A program made the position numbers and the translations under genes. The notes beneath the pieces are model-generated. The model made no database searches and was not told where the DNA came from. It saw nothing but the letters and a program-made list of their open reading frames with translations. A DNA stretch of 64,000 nt from Candidatus Paraburkholderia kirkii (GTDB lineage: Bacteria > Pseudomonadota > Gammaproteobacteria > Burkholderiales > Burkholderiaceae), in contig LFKV01000008.1 of NCBI GenBank assembly GCA_001189345.1, positions 1-64,000 on the forward strand, given 5' to 3'. Of the stretch, positions 8,828-19,621 are shown in pieces (position 1 is the stretch's first letter; each line of letters starts with the position of its first letter).

Positions 8828-11800
8828 ATGCCGAAGCGCACAGACATCAAGAGCATCCTCATCATCGGCGCGGGCCCGATCATCATCGGCCAGGCGTGCG
8901 AGTTCGACTATTCGGGCGCGCAGGCTTGTAAAGCGCTGCGTGAGGAAGGCTACAAGGTCATCCTCGTCAACAGCAATCCGGCGACGATCATGACCGACCC
9001 GAACACAGCGGACGTCACCTACATCGAGCCGATCTCGTGGGAAGTGGTCGAGCGCATCATCGCGAAGGAGCGTCCCGACGCGATCCTGCCGACCATGGGC
9101 GGACAGACCGCGCTCAACTGCGCGCTGGATCTCTTCCATCACGGCGTGCTGGAGAAGTACGGGGTCGAGCTGATCGGCGCGTCGCCGGAAGCAATCGACA
9201 AGGCGGAAGACCGCCAGAAGTTCAAGGACGCGATGACGAAGATCGGCCTCGGCTCGGCCAAGTCGGGCATCGCGCATTCGATGGAAGAAGCGCTCGCCGT
9301 GCAGGCCGAAATCGCGGCGGCTACCGGCAGCGGCGGTTATCCGACCGTCATTCGTCCGTCGTTCACGCTGGGCGGCTCGGGCGGCGGCATCGCGTACAAC
9401 AAGGAAGAGTTCGAGGAAATCTGCCGTCGGGGCCTGGATCTTTCGTCCACGCGCGAGCTGCTGATCGAAGAGTCGCTGCTCGGCTGGAAAGAGTACGAGA
9501 TGGAAGTTGTCCGCGACAAGAAGGACAACTGCATCATCGTCTGCTCGATCGAAAACCTCGACCCGATGGGTGTGCACACCGGCGATTCCATCACCGTCGC
9601 GCCCGCGCAGACGCTCACCGACAAGGAATATCAGGTGCTGCGCAACGCGTCGCTCGCGGTGCTGCGCGAGATCGGCGTCGACACCGGCGGCTCGAACGTG
9701 CAGTTCGCGATCAATCCGCGCGACGGCCGCATGGTCGTGATCGAGATGAACCCGCGCGTGTCGCGCTCATCCGCATTGGCGTCGAAGGCGACGGGCTTCC
9801 CCATCGCCAAGGTCGCCGCGAAGCTCGCGTGCGGCTATACGCTCGACGAACTGAAGAACGAAATCACCGGTGGCCAGACGCCCGCATCGTTCGAGCCGAC
9901 GATCGACTACATCGTGACGAAGGTGCCGCGCTTCGCGTTCGAGAAATTCCGCGAGGCGGATTCGCGCCTGACCACGCAGATGAAGTCCGTCGGCGAAGTG
10001 ATGGCGATGGGCCGCACCTTCCAGGAATCGTTCCAGAAGGCGCTGCGCGGCCTGGAAGTGGGCGTCGACGGTCTCGACGAAAAGACCACGAGCCGCGACG
10101 AAGTCATCCGCGAGATCGGCGAGCCGGGCCCGGACCGCATCTGGTATCTTGGCGATGTGTTCCGCCTCGGCCTCACGATGGAAGAGATCTTCGAGGAGAC
10201 GTCGATCGATCCGTGGTTCCTCGCGCAGATCGAGCAGATCGTGCTGAAGGAAAAGGCGCTCGAAGGCCGCACGCTGGACAGCCTCACGAAGGACGAACTG
10301 CTGTATCTGAAGAAGAGCGGTTTCTCGGATCGCCGGCTCGCGAAGCTCACCGGATCGACCCAGGCCGACGTGCGCAAGCGTCGCCACGAACTGAAGGTGC
10401 GCCCGGTGTACAAGCGCGTGGATACGTGCGCGGCGGAGTTCGCGACCAAGACCGCCTACATGTACTCGACCTACGAGGAAGAGTGCGAGGCGAATCCGAC
10501 CGACAAGAAGAAGATCATGGTGCTGGGCGGCGGCCCGAACCGGATCGGGCAGGGCATCGAGTTCGACTATTGCTGCGTGCACGCCGCGCTCGCGATGCGC
10601 GAGGACGGCTATGAAACCATCATGGTCAACTGCAACCCGGAAACGGTATCCACCGACTACGACACGTCCGATCGTCTGTACTTCGAATCGCTGACGCTCG
10701 AAGACGTGCTCGAAATCGTCGATCTGGAGAAGCCGGTCGGCGTGATCGTGCAGTACGGCGGGCAGACGCCGCTCAAGCTCGCGCTCGATCTCGAGGCGAA
10801 CGGCGTGCCGATCATCGGCACGTCGCCGGACATGATCGATGCCGCCGAAGACCGCGAGCGTTTCCAGAAGCTGCTGAAGGATCTCGACCTGCGCCAGCCA
10901 CCGAACCGCACCGCGCGCGCGGAAGACGAAGCGCTCGCGCTGGCGGAGGAAATCGGCTATCCGCTGGTCGTGCGTCCGTCGTACGTGCTGGGCGGCCGCG
11001 CGATGGAAATCGTCCACGAACCGCGCGACCTCGAGCGCTACATGCGCGAGGCCGTGAAGGTGTCGAACGATTCGCCGGTGCTGCTCGATCGCTTCCTGAA
11101 CGACGCGATCGAATGCGACGTCGACTGCATTTCAGACGGCGACGACGTGTTCATCGGCGGCGTGATGGAGCACATCGAACAGGCGGGCGTGCACTCGGGC
11201 GATTCGGCCTGCTCGCTGCCGCCGTACTCGCTGTCGAAGGAAACCGTCGACGAGCTGAAGCGGCAGACTGCCGCAATGGCGAAGGCTTTGAACGTCGTCG
11301 GCCTGATGAACGTGCAGTTCGCGATCCAGCAGGTGCCGCAGGACGACGGCACGAAGAAGGACGTCATCTACGTGCTGGAAGTGAATCCGCGCGCGTCGCG
11401 CACGGTGCCGTACGTCTCGAAGGCGACCGGCTTGCCGCTCGCGAAGATCGCCGCCCGCGCGATGGTCGGTCAGAAACTTGCTCAGCAAGGCATTACGAAG
11501 GAAGTGATGCCGCCGTACTTCAGCGTGAAGGAAGCGGTGTTCCCGTTCGTCAAGTTCCCGGCGGTGGATCCGGTCCTCGGGCCCGAAATGCGCTCGACCG
11601 GCGAAGTGATGGGCGTGGGCCGCACCTTCGGCGAGGCGCTTTTCAAGTCGCAACTGGCGGCCGGCTCGCGCCTGCCGGAATCGGGCACGGTGCTGCTGAC
11701 CGTGATGGACGCCGACAAGCCGAAGGCCGTCGAAGTGGCGCAGATGCTGCACGAGCTCGGCTATCCGATCGTCGCGACCAAGGGCACGGCGGCTGCCATC

Positions 11801-12100
11801 GCGGCGGCCGGCGTGCCGGTGAAGGTCGTGAACAAGGTGAAGGACGGCCGCCCGCATATCGTCGACATGATCAAGAACGGCGAGATCGCCCTCGTCTTTA
11901 CGACGGTTGACGAAACGCGCGCGGCGATCGCCGATTCGCGCTCCATCCGCATGAGCGCGCAGGCCAACAGGGTCACGTACTATACGACCATGTCGGGCGC
12001 GCGCGCGGCGGTCGAAGGCCTGCCGGCGGTCGAAGGCCTGCGTTATCTGCGCGATTTGGAAGTCTATGATTTACAAGGCTTGCATGCTCGCCTAAACTAA
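8828..12100 (+). CDS. carB: Carbamoyl-phosphate synthase large subunit
   Basis: Uses bicarbonate, ATP and CarA-derived ammonia to make carbamoyl phosphate. Two homologous ATP-grasp halves are visible: residues 1-400 ([47 protein letters not shown]) and about 555-940 ([46 protein letters not shown]). The C-terminal MGS-like allosteric domain (about 945-1080) carries [16 protein letters not shown] and [13 protein letters not shown]. 1090 residues, full length and intact. No independent promoter is obvious; co-transcribed with carA and ended by the strong hairpin at 12147. Confidence 0.96.
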   Translation: MPKRTDIKSILIIGAGPIIIGQACEFDYSGAQACKALREEGYKVILVNSNPATIMTDPNTADVTYIEPISWEVVERIIAKERPDAILPTMGGQTALNCALDLFHHGVLEKYGVELIGASPEAIDKAEDRQKFKDAMTKIGLGSAKSGIAHSMEEALAVQAEIAAATGSGGYPTVIRPSFTLGGSGGGIAYNKEEFEEICRRGLDLSSTRELLIEESLLGWKEYEMEVVRDKKDNCIIVCSIENLDPMGVHTGDSITVAPAQTLTDKEYQVLRNASLAVLREIGVDTGGSNVQFAINPRDGRMVVIEMNPRVSRSSALASKATGFPIAKVAAKLACGYTLDELKNEITGGQTPASFEPTIDYIVTKVPRFAFEKFREADSRLTTQMKSVGEVMAMGRTFQESFQKALRGLEVGVDGLDEKTTSRDEVIREIGEPGPDRIWYLGDVFRLGLTMEEIFEETSIDPWFLAQIEQIVLKEKALEGRTLDSLTKDELLYLKKSGFSDRRLAKLTGSTQADVRKRRHELKVRPVYKRVDTCAAEFATKTAYMYSTYEEECEANPTDKKKIMVLGGGPNRIGQGIEFDYCCVHAALAMREDGYETIMVNCNPETVSTDYDTSDRLYFESLTLEDVLEIVDLEKPVGVIVQYGGQTPLKLALDLEANGVPIIGTSPDMIDAAEDRERFQKLLKDLDLRQPPNRTARAEDEALALAEEIGYPLVVRPSYVLGGRAMEIVHEPRDLERYMREAVKVSNDSPVLLDRFLNDAIECDVDCISDGDDVFIGGVMEHIEQAGVHSGDSACSLPPYSLSKETVDELKRQTAAMAKALNVVGLMNVQFAIQQVPQDDGTKKDVIYVLEVNPRASRTVPYVSKATGLPLAKIAARAMVGQKLAQQGITKEVMPPYFSVKEAVFPFVKFPAVDPVLGPEMRSTGEVMGVGRTFGEALFKSQLAAGSRLPESGTVLLTVMDADKPKAVEVAQMLHELGYPIVATKGTAAAIAAAGVPVKVVNKVKDGRPHIVDMIKNGEIALVFTTVDETRAAIADSRSIRMSAQANRVTYYTTMSGARAAVEGLPAVEGLRYLRDLEVYDLQGLHARLN

Positions 12101-12116
12101 GGCTTCGATTACTGGT

Positions 12117-12140
12117 CCAACCATCCAACCATCCAACCAT
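12117..12140. repeat. Three tandem copies of CCAACCAT
   Basis: Perfect 8-bp repeats at 12117-12124, 12125-12132 and 12133-12140 lie between the carB stop and its terminator. Non-coding; copy number is likely variable between strains. Confidence 0.7.
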
Positions 12141-12146
12141 CACGAG

Positions 12147-12201
12147 CCGCGGTTAAGCGGTGTCTCCCTCGGGAGATGCGCTTAACCGCGGTAATTTTTT
12201 T
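12147..12201 (+). terminator. Strong Rho-independent terminator between carB and greA
   Basis: Perfect 13-bp arms CCGCGGTTAAGCG and CGCTTAACCGCGG enclose a second nested stem, TCTCCC/GGGAGA, and are followed by TAATTTTTTT. This separates carAB from greA, although the end of the hairpin lies only ~40 nt before the greA start, so greA may also be controlled by readthrough. Confidence 0.85.
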
Positions 12202-12229
12202 AAGGCTGTTTTTGTTTTTTTGGGTTGTC

Positions 12230-12706
12230 ATGAGCACGATTCCTTTGACGAAGCGCGGCGCGGAGCTGCTGCGCGACGAATTGCAACGCCTGAAGGCTGT
12301 CGAGCGTCCGGCGGTCATCAACGCGATCGCGGAAGCGCGCGCGCAGGGCGATCTGTCGGAAAACGCGGAATACGATGCCGCAAAGGAAAAGCAGGGTTTC
12401 ATCGAGGGCCGCATCGCCGAGCTCGAATCGAAGCTGGCTGCCGCCCAGGTGATCGATCCGACGCAGGTCGAAGCCGAAGGCCGCGTGGTGTTCGGCGCGA
12501 CCGTGGAACTGGAAGATCTCGAGTCGGGCGGCACGGTGACGTATCAGATCGTCGGCGATGGCGAAGCCGACATCGATCACGGCCTCATTTCCGTCAGCTC
12601 GCCGATTGCGCGCGCGCTGATTTCGAAGTCGGAAGGCGACGTGGCGTCCGTGCAGGCTCCGGGTGGCGTGCGAGAATACGAAATCATCGCGGTTCGCTAC
12701 GTCTGA
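12230..12706 (+). CDS. greA: Transcription elongation factor GreA
   Basis: Binds RNA polymerase through the secondary channel and stimulates cleavage of backtracked RNA. The start at 12230 gives [18 protein letters not shown], the standard N-terminus, and 158 residues. The antiparallel coiled coil carries the acidic tip [13 protein letters not shown] (about residues 41-53), with D and E at the tip. The C-terminal FKBP-like domain has the usual [30 protein letters not shown] and YEIIAVRY. Intact. The stop overlaps the next ATG (TGATG), so translation is coupled to the DUF4149 gene. Confidence 0.95.
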   Translation: MSTIPLTKRGAELLRDELQRLKAVERPAVINAIAEARAQGDLSENAEYDAAKEKQGFIEGRIAELESKLAAAQVIDPTQVEAEGRVVFGATVELEDLESGGTVTYQIVGDGEADIDHGLISVSSPIARALISKSEGDVASVQAPGGVREYEIIAVRYV

Positions 12707-13218
12707 TGGCGCACCGGTTTTTTCGCCTCGTTTCCATGGTGTGGGTCGGCAGCCTGCTGACCCTGGGTCTCATCGCCGCGCCGGTGCTGTTCTCGATGCT
12801 CGGCACGTCGGCCGGCTCGGTCGCCGCGCAGCTCTTCAGAATCGAGGCGATCATCGGCGTGGTGAGCGCACTCGTTCTGATCCTGATCGGCAATCGCTTC
12901 GTGAAAAGCGGCATCGCCGATTACAAGCGCGTGCGGTGGATCGTCGCGGTAATGCTCTTATGCGTGCTGGTCGGCTACTTCGGCCTGCAGCCGTTCATGA
13001 ACTCGCTGCGCATGGTCGCGCAGGAGGCCGGCACGGATCTGGCGGATTCGCCTTACGCGAAGCAGTTCGGCATGCTGCACGGCGTGTCGAGCGCGATTTA
13101 TCTGATCGAATGCCTGTTCGGGCTCGCGCTCGTATGGCGTTTGCCGGGCGCGACCCCCGTCGCCATCGTGCCGAAGAACAAGTCGGCCAAGATGGCGGCC
13201 AAACGCGCGCGCAGCTAG
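12706..13218 (+). CDS. DUF4149 membrane protein
   Basis: Small inner-membrane protein of unknown function, 170 residues, with about four hydrophobic segments (LVSMVWVGSLLTLGLIAAPV, IEAIIGVVSALVLILIG, WIVAVMLLCVLVGYFGL and SAIYLIECLFGLALVW) and a Lys/Arg-rich cytoplasmic tail ending KMAAKRARS. The organisation fits DUF4149, usually found next to greA in beta-proteobacteria. The ATG overlaps the greA stop. Intact. No catalytic motif is seen. Confidence 0.8.
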   Translation: MAHRFFRLVSMVWVGSLLTLGLIAAPVLFSMLGTSAGSVAAQLFRIEAIIGVVSALVLILIGNRFVKSGIADYKRVRWIVAVMLLCVLVGYFGLQPFMNSLRMVAQEAGTDLADSPYAKQFGMLHGVSSAIYLIECLFGLALVWRLPGATPVAIVPKNKSAKMAAKRARS

Positions 13219-13235
13219 TCTCGTCTTCCGCCGCG

Positions 13236-13271
13236 GCGGCGCGTGGGCTTCTTTCGAAGTCCACGCGCCGC
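13236..13271. terminator. Hairpin between convergent genes
   Basis: GCGGCGCGTGG pairs perfectly with CCACGCGCCGC; an inner TTC/GAA extends the stem. No T tract on either side, but its position between convergent stops suggests a bidirectional terminator. Confidence 0.5.
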
Positions 13272-13275
13272 TTGA

Positions 13276-13816
13276 TCATTTCACTGCCTGATTCTGGCGC
13301 TTCGCGCTGGTCTGACGCTTCTTCGCCCGCTTGACGTTGCCGCCGGCCGTGACGCGCTCGTTGCCGAGCACTTTCAGCGTCTGCTTTTTCGGCTTTCTGA
13401 CGACGGGCGCGTCGCGCGTGGTCTTCACGGGCCTTGACGATGCGCGGCGCGCGTCCCTTGGTCGAACGATGCTCCGCGGCTTCGCCCGCGCTCGGCGGCA
13501 TCGTGCTGCGGGTGCGCGTGGCGCGGCTCTTCGGCGCGGCGCCTTCGGGCCTCCAGATCACGAGCAGCTTGCCGATATGCTGAACAGGCGCGGCGTTCAG
13601 CCGATCGCAGATTTCGTCGTAGATTTCGACGCGCGCCTCGCGTTCGTCGCCGAACACGCGGCTCTTGATGAGATGATGCGCCTCGAGGTGCACGCCGATC
13701 TCCTTGAGCACGGCATCGGTCAGACCCTCCGCGCCGACGAGCACGACGGGCTTGAGCGCATGGGCCTGGGAGCGCAGGTCGGCGCGCTCGGCGGGGGAGA
13801 GTTTAAGAGCTGGCAT
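13276..13816 (-). pseudogene. yhbY: YhbY/CRM-domain RNA-binding protein, frameshifted
   Basis: The N-terminal 95 residues form a CRM (YhbY) domain: LSPAERADLRSQAHALKPVV, GLTDAVLKEIGVHLEAHHLIK and LLVIWRPEG. YhbY binds the pre-50S ribosomal particle. Around 13401-13423 the frame is shifted by +1. Downstream the family-like basic tail VVRKPKKQTLKVLGNERVTA and RAKKRQTSAKRQNQAVK reads in another frame with a stop at 13278-13276, giving about 179 residues when restored. As given, translation runs past into the convergent gene. The CRM domain is upstream of the shift and could still fold. Only the tail, variable between species, is affected. Confidence 0.75.
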
Positions 13817-14106
13817 GAGAAATTAGGGACTCGACTAGAATGTGGGCGGCGTGAGGCACGGCAGGCGGCGCGAGCGCGCCGCGGGTTGCATCGATTCGAG
13901 ACGGCCGGAAATCCGGCGCATGAATCGCGCCGCCACCCGCCATAAAACAAAATGGGCCGGATGCCGGGTTTCGGCGCGCGAGCGCCCGAGGGCCGGTCCG
14001 GCCGACAAGACGCGTATTATCCGCTAAAAGCATCGCGCAATGCAGCAGAATGCGCACCGGGCGCGCAGCGCGCTTTCGTCGCTGGCGCCACATGATCTCA
14101 GTTTCA
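13817..14106. other. Divergent intergenic region yhbY/rlmE
   Basis: A 290-nt gap between divergently transcribed yhbY and rlmE that should hold both promoters. I see no hexamer pair good enough to name and no gene. Short open frames crossing it lack ribosome sites. Confidence 0.5.
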
Positions 14107-14769
14107 ATGGCAAAGAACCGTTTCAATCAGTCGTGGTTGCACGACCATATCAACGATCCCTACGTCAAGATGGCGCAGCGCGAGGGCTATCGCGCGCGCG
14201 CCGCCTACAAGCTGAAGGAGATCGACGAGCAGGACAAGCTCATCAAGCCGGGGATGGTGATCGTCGATCTCGGTTCGACGCCCGGCAGCTGGAGCCAGTA
14301 CGCGCGCAACAAGCTGGCGCAGAGCCCGAAGCGGGACACGCAGCGCGAAGGCGGCATCGACGGCACGATCATCGCGCTGGATATTCTGCCGATGGAACCG
14401 ATTGCGGACGTCGAGTTCATTCAGGGCGACTTCCGCGAGGAAGAGGTGCTCGCGAAACTCGATGAAATCGTGGGCGAGCGGCAAGTGGACCTTGTAATCT
14501 CGGACATGGCCCCCAGCCTGTCTGGCGTGGCGAGCGCGGATGCAGCTCGCATCGAGCACCTCTGCGATCTGGCGCTGGAGTTTGCCCAGAACCACCTGAA
14601 ACCGGACGGCGCGCTGCTGGTCAAATGTTTTTATGGCAGCGGTTATAGTCAGATCGTGGAGAAGTTCAAGCACCAGTTCAAAGTGGTGGCGCCGCGCAAG
14701 CCCAAGGCGTCTCGCGACAAATCGTCGGAGACATTTGTCCTCGGACGGCGGCTCAAGCATCCAGGTTGA
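14107..14769 (+). CDS. rlmE: 23S rRNA 2'-O-ribose U2552 methyltransferase
   Basis: RlmE (FtsJ/RrmJ) methylates U2552 in the A loop of 23S rRNA during late 50S assembly. The start at 14107 gives [14 protein letters not shown]. The Rossmann core has K ([16 protein letters not shown]), [16 protein letters not shown] (SAM binding), [13 protein letters not shown] (catalytic Asp), [11 protein letters not shown] (catalytic Lys) and [14 protein letters not shown] (catalytic Glu), the KDKE tetrad. One difference: the SAM motif reads DLGSTPGSW where DLGxAPGxW is usual. 220 residues, intact. Its position upstream of ftsH is the conserved rlmE-ftsH pair. Confidence 0.95.
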   Translation: MAKNRFNQSWLHDHINDPYVKMAQREGYRARAAYKLKEIDEQDKLIKPGMVIVDLGSTPGSWSQYARNKLAQSPKRDTQREGGIDGTIIALDILPMEPIADVEFIQGDFREEEVLAKLDEIVGERQVDLVISDMAPSLSGVASADAARIEHLCDLALEFAQNHLKPDGALLVKCFYGSGYSQIVEKFKHQFKVVAPRKPKASRDKSSETFVLGRRLKHPG

Positions 14770-14956
14770 TCGGTCCGCTTAAACGATGTCGGCGAAAATC
14801 AGCGATATTCTCGCAGATTATGCCGAAAATGCCCTGTCTGCCGCTATTTGTTCGGTAGATAAAGCTTATGGCGGGGGGTTAGCGGTCTGGATTAGAATGC
14901 TTTAGTGGTGTCGCAAGGATTATGTAGGCGCCCGTCTACGAGTGAGGAGTGGTGCT

Positions 14957-16843
14957 TTGAACAACAATATGTTCTCTAAAGCGGTAGTGTGGCTCGTGAT
15001 CGCACTGGTGCTGTTTACGGTGTTCAAGCAGTTCGATAAGCCCCGCGTCCAGGAAGGTGTGTCGTATTCGCAGTTCATGGACGACGCTAAGAACGGCAAA
15101 GTCAAGAACGTCACCGTTCAGGGCCGCAATCTAACGGTCACTCCGACAGACGGCCAAAAATACCAGATCGTGTCGCCCGGCGACATCTGGATGGTCGGCG
15201 ATCTGATGAAATACGGCGTTCAGGTCAGCGGCAAGGCTGACGATGAACCGAATGCGCTCGTCTCCGCGCTGTACTACCTCGGGCCGACGATCCTGATCAT
15301 CGGCTTCTGGTTCTACATGATGAGGCAGATGCAGGGGGGCGGCAAAGGCGGGGCGTTTTCGTTCGGGAAGTCGCGAGCGCGGCTGATCGACGAGAACAAC
15401 AACGCAATCAATTTCACCGACGTCGCGGGCTGCGACGAGTCCAAGGAAGAAGTCTCCGAACTGGTGGATTTCTTGCGCGATCCGCAGAAGTTCCAGAAGC
15501 TGGGCGGCCGCATTCCGCGCGGCGTGCTCCTGGTCGGCCCTCCGGGTACCGGTAAGACGCTGCTGGCGCGCGCCATCGCGGGCGAAGCGAAGGTGCCGTT
15601 CTTCAGCATCTCGGGTTCGGATTTCGTTGAAATGTTCGTCGGCGTGGGCGCGGCCCGCGTGCGCGACATGTTCGAGCAGGCCAAGAAGCATGCGCCGTGT
15701 ATCGTATTCATCGACGAAATCGACGCGGTCGGCCGTCATCGCGGCGCTGGCATGGGCGGCGGTAACGACGAGCGCGAGCAGACGCTGAACCAGATGCTTG
15801 TCGAAATGGACGGCTTCGAGGCGAATTCGGGCGTCATCGTGATCGCGGCGACCAACCGTTCGGACGTGCTGGACAAGGCGCTGCTGCGTCCGGGCCGTTT
15901 CGACCGCCAGGTGTATGTCGGTCTGCCGGACATCCGCGGCCGCGAGCACATCATGAAGGTGCACCTGCGCAAGGTGCCGATCGCGAACGACGTGGACGCA
16001 TCGGTCATCGCGCGCGGCACGCCGGGCTTTTCGGGCGCCGATCTTGCCAACCTCGTGAACGAGGCCGCGCTGTTCGCGGCGCGCCGCGGCAAGCGCATCG
16101 TCGAGATGCAGGATTTCGAAGACGCAAAGGACAAGATCTTCATGGGTCCGGAGCGCAAGTCTGCGGTTATGCGCGAGGAAGAGCGCCGCAACACGGCGTA
16201 TCACGAGTCCGGCCATGCGGTCGTGGCGAAGCTGCTTCCGCACGCCGATCCGGTCCACAAGGTCACGATCATGCCGCGCGGCTGGGCGCTGGGCGTCACC
16301 TGGCAGTTGCCGGAGCATGACCGCGTAAACTTGTACCGCGACAAGATGCTGGAAGAAATCGCGATCCTGTTCGGCGGCCGCGCAGCGGAAGAAGTGTTCC
16401 TGAATTCGATGTCCACGGGTGCTTCCAACGACTTCGAACGCGCGACCAAGATGGCGCGCGACATGGTGACGCGCTACGGCATGTCGGACGTGCTCGGCAC
16501 GATGGTCTATGTCGATACCGAACCCGACGGCATGTTCGGCAAGTTCGGCTCGAAGACAGTGTCCGAAGCCACGCAGCAGAAGGTCGACGCGGAAATCCGC
16601 CGCATTCTGGACGAGCAATACGCGCTCGCCCGCAAGCTGCTGGAAGACAACCGCGACAAGGTGGAGGCGATGACCAAGGCGCTGCTCGAATGGGAAACCA
16701 TCGACGCCGACCAGATCAGCGACATCATGTCGGATCGTCCGCCGCGTCCGCCGAAGAACATGCCGCCTCCGTCCGGCGACACGCCGCCGGGTGGCAGCAG
16801 CGGCACCAAGGTCAAGCCGGGCAGCGCGCCGGCGACGGCCTGA
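14957..16843 (+). CDS. ftsH: ATP-dependent zinc metalloprotease FtsH
   Basis: Inner-membrane AAA protease that degrades misfolded membrane proteins and regulators such as LpxC and sigma-32. TTG at 14957 is taken as start ([20 protein letters not shown]) because GAGGAG lies just upstream. There are two transmembrane helices, about 7-25 and 105-125, flanking a periplasmic domain. Walker A is GPPGTGKT (about 194-201), Walker [13 protein letters not shown], then the [23 protein letters not shown]. Zinc motif HESGH is near residue 416. The C-terminal tail is Pro/Gly-rich. 628 residues, intact. A hairpin follows at 16862. Confidence 0.96.
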   Translation: MNNNMFSKAVVWLVIALVLFTVFKQFDKPRVQEGVSYSQFMDDAKNGKVKNVTVQGRNLTVTPTDGQKYQIVSPGDIWMVGDLMKYGVQVSGKADDEPNALVSALYYLGPTILIIGFWFYMMRQMQGGGKGGAFSFGKSRARLIDENNNAINFTDVAGCDESKEEVSELVDFLRDPQKFQKLGGRIPRGVLLVGPPGTGKTLLARAIAGEAKVPFFSISGSDFVEMFVGVGAARVRDMFEQAKKHAPCIVFIDEIDAVGRHRGAGMGGGNDEREQTLNQMLVEMDGFEANSGVIVIAATNRSDVLDKALLRPGRFDRQVYVGLPDIRGREHIMKVHLRKVPIANDVDASVIARGTPGFSGADLANLVNEAALFAARRGKRIVEMQDFEDAKDKIFMGPERKSAVMREEERRNTAYHESGHAVVAKLLPHADPVHKVTIMPRGWALGVTWQLPEHDRVNLYRDKMLEEIAILFGGRAAEEVFLNSMSTGASNDFERATKMARDMVTRYGMSDVLGTMVYVDTEPDGMFGKFGSKTVSEATQQKVDAEIRRILDEQYALARKLLEDNRDKVEAMTKALLEWETIDADQISDIMSDRPPRPPKNMPPPSGDTPPGGSSGTKVKPGSAPATA

Positions 16844-16861
16844 GTTTTTCGCGTCCGTTCA

Positions 16862-16899
16862 TGGGCCGGCGTGCATCGCACGCCGGCCCATTTTCAATT
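16862..16899 (+). terminator. Rho-independent terminator after ftsH
   Basis: TGGGCCGGCGTGC and GCACGCCGGCCCA form a perfect 13-bp stem around ATC, followed by TTTTCAATTT. Confidence 0.8.
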
Positions 16900-17023
16900 T
16901 CAGGGGTTCTTGTCTTAGGCAGAGATTGATCGCCGACCCGGATCGCGCTCGGTTCGCGTCGAATCCAGTCGATCCCAGACGTTCGTCTGCCGCGCGCGAG
17001 AGTGTCGACCTCCTTTCCGACTT

Positions 17024-17926
17024 TTGCTTCGCCCGACTCGCTTGATCACACCACCCCAACCTCCGCTTTCAGCTGCGCCGCTTCAGTGCGACCGCTTCAC
17101 GCTGACCTTCGAACGCCCGCTCGTCATGGGCATCCTCAACGTCACGCCGGATTCGTTTTCCGACGGCGACCGCTTCCTTTCCCGTGATGCCGCACTCGCT
17201 CGCGCCAGGAAAATGCTCGCCGATGGCGCCGACATGATCGACATCGGCGGCGAATCGACGCGTCCCGGTGCGCCGCCCGTTCCGCTCGAAGAAGAGCTCG
17301 AGCGCGTCGTGCCGATCGTCGAGGCCTTGCGCGAAGTCGAGGTGCCGCTTTCCGTGGATACCTACAAGCCGGCCGTGATGCGCGCCGTGCTCGACGCGGG
17401 CGCGGACATGATCAACGACATCTGGGGCTTGCGGCAGAAAGGCGCGCTCGATGCCGTCAAGGACAGCAATTGCGGCCTCTGCGTGATGCACATGCTCGGC
17501 GAGCCGCGTACGATGCAGCTCCACGAGCCGTTTTACGAGGATGTCGTCGCCGAGGTGCGCGCGTTCTTCGAGGCGCGCACAGCCGCGCTCGAGCACGCCG
17601 GGGTGTCGGCCGCGCGCGTCAGTCTCGATCCGGGCTACGGCTTCGGGAAGACAGTGGAGCATAATTACGCGCTGCTCGCGCACCTGCGCTCGACACTGCC
17701 CGCCGGCACGAACCATCCGTTGTTCGCCGGCATGTCGCGCAAGTCGATGCTGGGCGCCGTGACCGGACGCGGCGCCGGCGAGCGTCTCGCGGCAAGCGTC
17801 GCTGCGGCGGTTTGCGCGGCGGAGCGGGGCGCGGCGATCATTCGCGTGCACGACGTCGCCGAAACCGTCGATGCGCTGAAGGTCTGGCAGGCCACTAGGA
17901 ATGCTGCCCTCGATGGGCATCACTGA
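17024..17926 (+). CDS. folP: Dihydropteroate synthase
   Basis: Condenses para-aminobenzoate with dihydropterin pyrophosphate in folate synthesis; the sulfonamide target. Hallmarks are GILNVTPDSFSDGDRF, DIGGESTRPGAPPV, PLSVDTYKPAVMRA, INDIWGLRQKGAL and the C-terminal MSRKSMLGAVTGR and IIRVHDVAETVDALKVW. The start is uncertain. TTG at 17024 gives 300 residues; a TTG at 17042 also fits. No strong ribosome site separates them. The catalytic core is complete and undamaged. It lies between ftsH and glmM, the conserved beta-proteobacterial order. Confidence 0.93.
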   Translation: MLRPTRLITPPQPPLSAAPLQCDRFTLTFERPLVMGILNVTPDSFSDGDRFLSRDAALARARKMLADGADMIDIGGESTRPGAPPVPLEEELERVVPIVEALREVEVPLSVDTYKPAVMRAVLDAGADMINDIWGLRQKGALDAVKDSNCGLCVMHMLGEPRTMQLHEPFYEDVVAEVRAFFEARTAALEHAGVSAARVSLDPGYGFGKTVEHNYALLAHLRSTLPAGTNHPLFAGMSRKSMLGAVTGRGAGERLAASVAAAVCAAERGAAIIRVHDVAETVDALKVWQATRNAALDGHH

Positions 17927-18040
17927 TCATTGGCTCAGATCGGCAAGGATTACGGCGCAGGCGCGCGCCGGTACAAACGTCAACTAAACATCGCGGATTC
18001 ATAACAGGCGCCATACGTCCGCGAGGAGGGTCAAGCAACA

Positions 18041-19402
18041 ATGGCACGTCAATATTTTGGAACGGACGGAGTTCGGGGGCGCGTAGGCGTCACGCCGATC
18101 ACGCCGGACTTCGTACTCAAGCTGGGCTACGCTGCGGGCAAGGTGCTCGCGGGCGCCGACCGCGCGCAGCAGAAAAAGGGCAATCGCCCGACGGTGCTGA
18201 TTGGCAAGGACACGCGCGTGTCCGGTTACATGCTCGAAGCGGCGCTCGAATCGGGCTTTTCGGCGGCAGGCGTCGACGTGATGCTGGCCGGCCCGATGCC
18301 GACGCCGGGCGTCGCCTATCTGACGCGCGCGCTGCGGCTGTCGGCGGGCGTGGTGATCAGCGCGTCGCACAATCCTTACAACGACAACGGCATCAAGTTC
18401 TTCTCGGCCGACGGCAACAAGCTCCCCGACGAGGTCGAGCTGGAAATCGAGCGGCAGCTCGAGCAGCCGATGGAGTGCGCGCCGTCTGAGCGTCTCGGCA
18501 AGGCGCGCCGTCTCGACGATGCGGGCGGCCGCTACATCGAGTTCTGCAAGAGCACGTTTCCGGCGAGCTTCGACCTGCGCGGGCTGAAGCTCGTCGTCGA
18601 TTGCGCGCACGGCGCCGCCTATGACGTCGGGCCGCACGTTTTCCACGAGCTGGGCGCCGAGGTGGTGTCGATCGGCGTGTCGCCGAACGGCTTCAACATC
18701 AACGACGGCGTCGGCGCGACCGCCCCCGATGCGCTCGTGCGCGCCGTGCTGGAGCACAAGGCCGATCTCGGCATCGCGCTCGACGGCGACGCGGACCGCG
18801 TGCAGATCGTCGATTCGACCGGCCGCCTCTACAACGGCGACGAGCTGCTCTACGTGCTCGTCAAGGATCGCATCGCGACCGACGGCAAAGTGGAGGGCGC
18901 CGTGGGCACGCTGATGACCAACATGGCCGTCGAAGTGGCACTGAAGGAGGCGGGCGTGCAGTTCGTGCGCGCGGCGGTCGGCGACCGCTACGTGCTGGAG
19001 AAACTGCGTGAGAACGACTGGCAGCTGGGCGCGGAGGGCTCGGGCCACATTCTGTCGCTGGACCGTCATTCGACCGGCGACGGCATCGTGTCCGCGCTAC
19101 TGGTGCTGGCGGCGATCCAGCGCAGCGGCAGGACGCTCGCCGAATTGCTCGATGGCATGACGCTCTTCCCGCAGAAACTGATCAACGTGCGCATGAACGC
19201 GGGCGCCGACTGGAAGAGCAGCGACGCGATTCGCCGCGCGATCGAGCAAGCCGAGCGTTCCCTCCAATCGCACGGCCGGGTCCTGATTCGCGCCTCGGGA
19301 ACCGAACCGATGCTGCGAGTGATGGTGGAAACCTCGGCGCAGCAGGACGCGGTTCGTCACGCGGAAACGATTGCGCAGGTCGTGAAAGACGCGACTTCAT
19401 AA
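18041..19402 (+). CDS. glmM: Phosphoglucosamine mutase
   Basis: Converts glucosamine-6-phosphate to glucosamine-1-phosphate for UDP-GlcNAc, feeding peptidoglycan and lipid A. Seen: [16 protein letters not shown] at the N-terminus, the phosphoserine loop [16 protein letters not shown] (about residue 107), metal loop [10 protein letters not shown] (about 246-255), sugar loop EGSGHI and the phosphate-binding [14 protein letters not shown]. 453 residues, full length, intact. GAGGAGGG lies just upstream of the ATG. A strong terminator follows. Confidence 0.96.
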   Translation: MARQYFGTDGVRGRVGVTPITPDFVLKLGYAAGKVLAGADRAQQKKGNRPTVLIGKDTRVSGYMLEAALESGFSAAGVDVMLAGPMPTPGVAYLTRALRLSAGVVISASHNPYNDNGIKFFSADGNKLPDEVELEIERQLEQPMECAPSERLGKARRLDDAGGRYIEFCKSTFPASFDLRGLKLVVDCAHGAAYDVGPHVFHELGAEVVSIGVSPNGFNINDGVGATAPDALVRAVLEHKADLGIALDGDADRVQIVDSTGRLYNGDELLYVLVKDRIATDGKVEGAVGTLMTNMAVEVALKEAGVQFVRAAVGDRYVLEKLRENDWQLGAEGSGHILSLDRHSTGDGIVSALLVLAAIQRSGRTLAELLDGMTLFPQKLINVRMNAGADWKSSDAIRRAIEQAERSLQSHGRVLIRASGTEPMLRVMVETSAQQDAVRHAETIAQVVKDATS

Positions 19403-19434
19403 GCGTTTACCGAAATTCGTCACAATTCGCTGAA

Positions 19435-19458
19435 AGCGGGCTACGGCCCGCTTTTTTA
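19435..19458 (+). terminator. Rho-independent terminator after glmM
   Basis: AGCGGGC and GCCCGCT flank a TACG tetraloop and are followed by a T6 run and TTATTT. Confidence 0.85.
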
Positions 19459-19535
19459 TTTCCATCAACCGCTTGACAAAGCGCGTATGATCAAACTTTC
19501 GTCACGTAAGTAAAGTGACATGTTGGCTTCACGAT

Positions 19536-19570
19536 TAGTCATATTACTGTCACAGACTCCTCCTATATTT
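19536..19570 (+). promoter_or_regulatory. PhoB box and -10 region of pstS
   Basis: TAGTCATATTACTGTCAC at 19536-19553 fits the PhoB consensus of two 7-bp half-sites (CTGTCAT-like) separated by an AT-rich 4-bp gap; the second half-site is exact. A TATATT near 19564, about 10 nt further, suits a PhoB-dependent promoter that lacks a -35 box. A second partial match (AAGTGACATG) lies ~20 nt upstream. Confidence 0.75.
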
Positions 19571-19621
19571 CGCGGTGTCGCACGCACACACGACACACGC
19601 TCACAACCCTGGAGGTTAAGA

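Noticed and set aside
7652-9577. A 641-codon minus-strand frame opposite carA and carB
   Set aside because: Antisense shadow of high-GC coding sequence; no motif, no ribosome site, and carAB are unmistakable.
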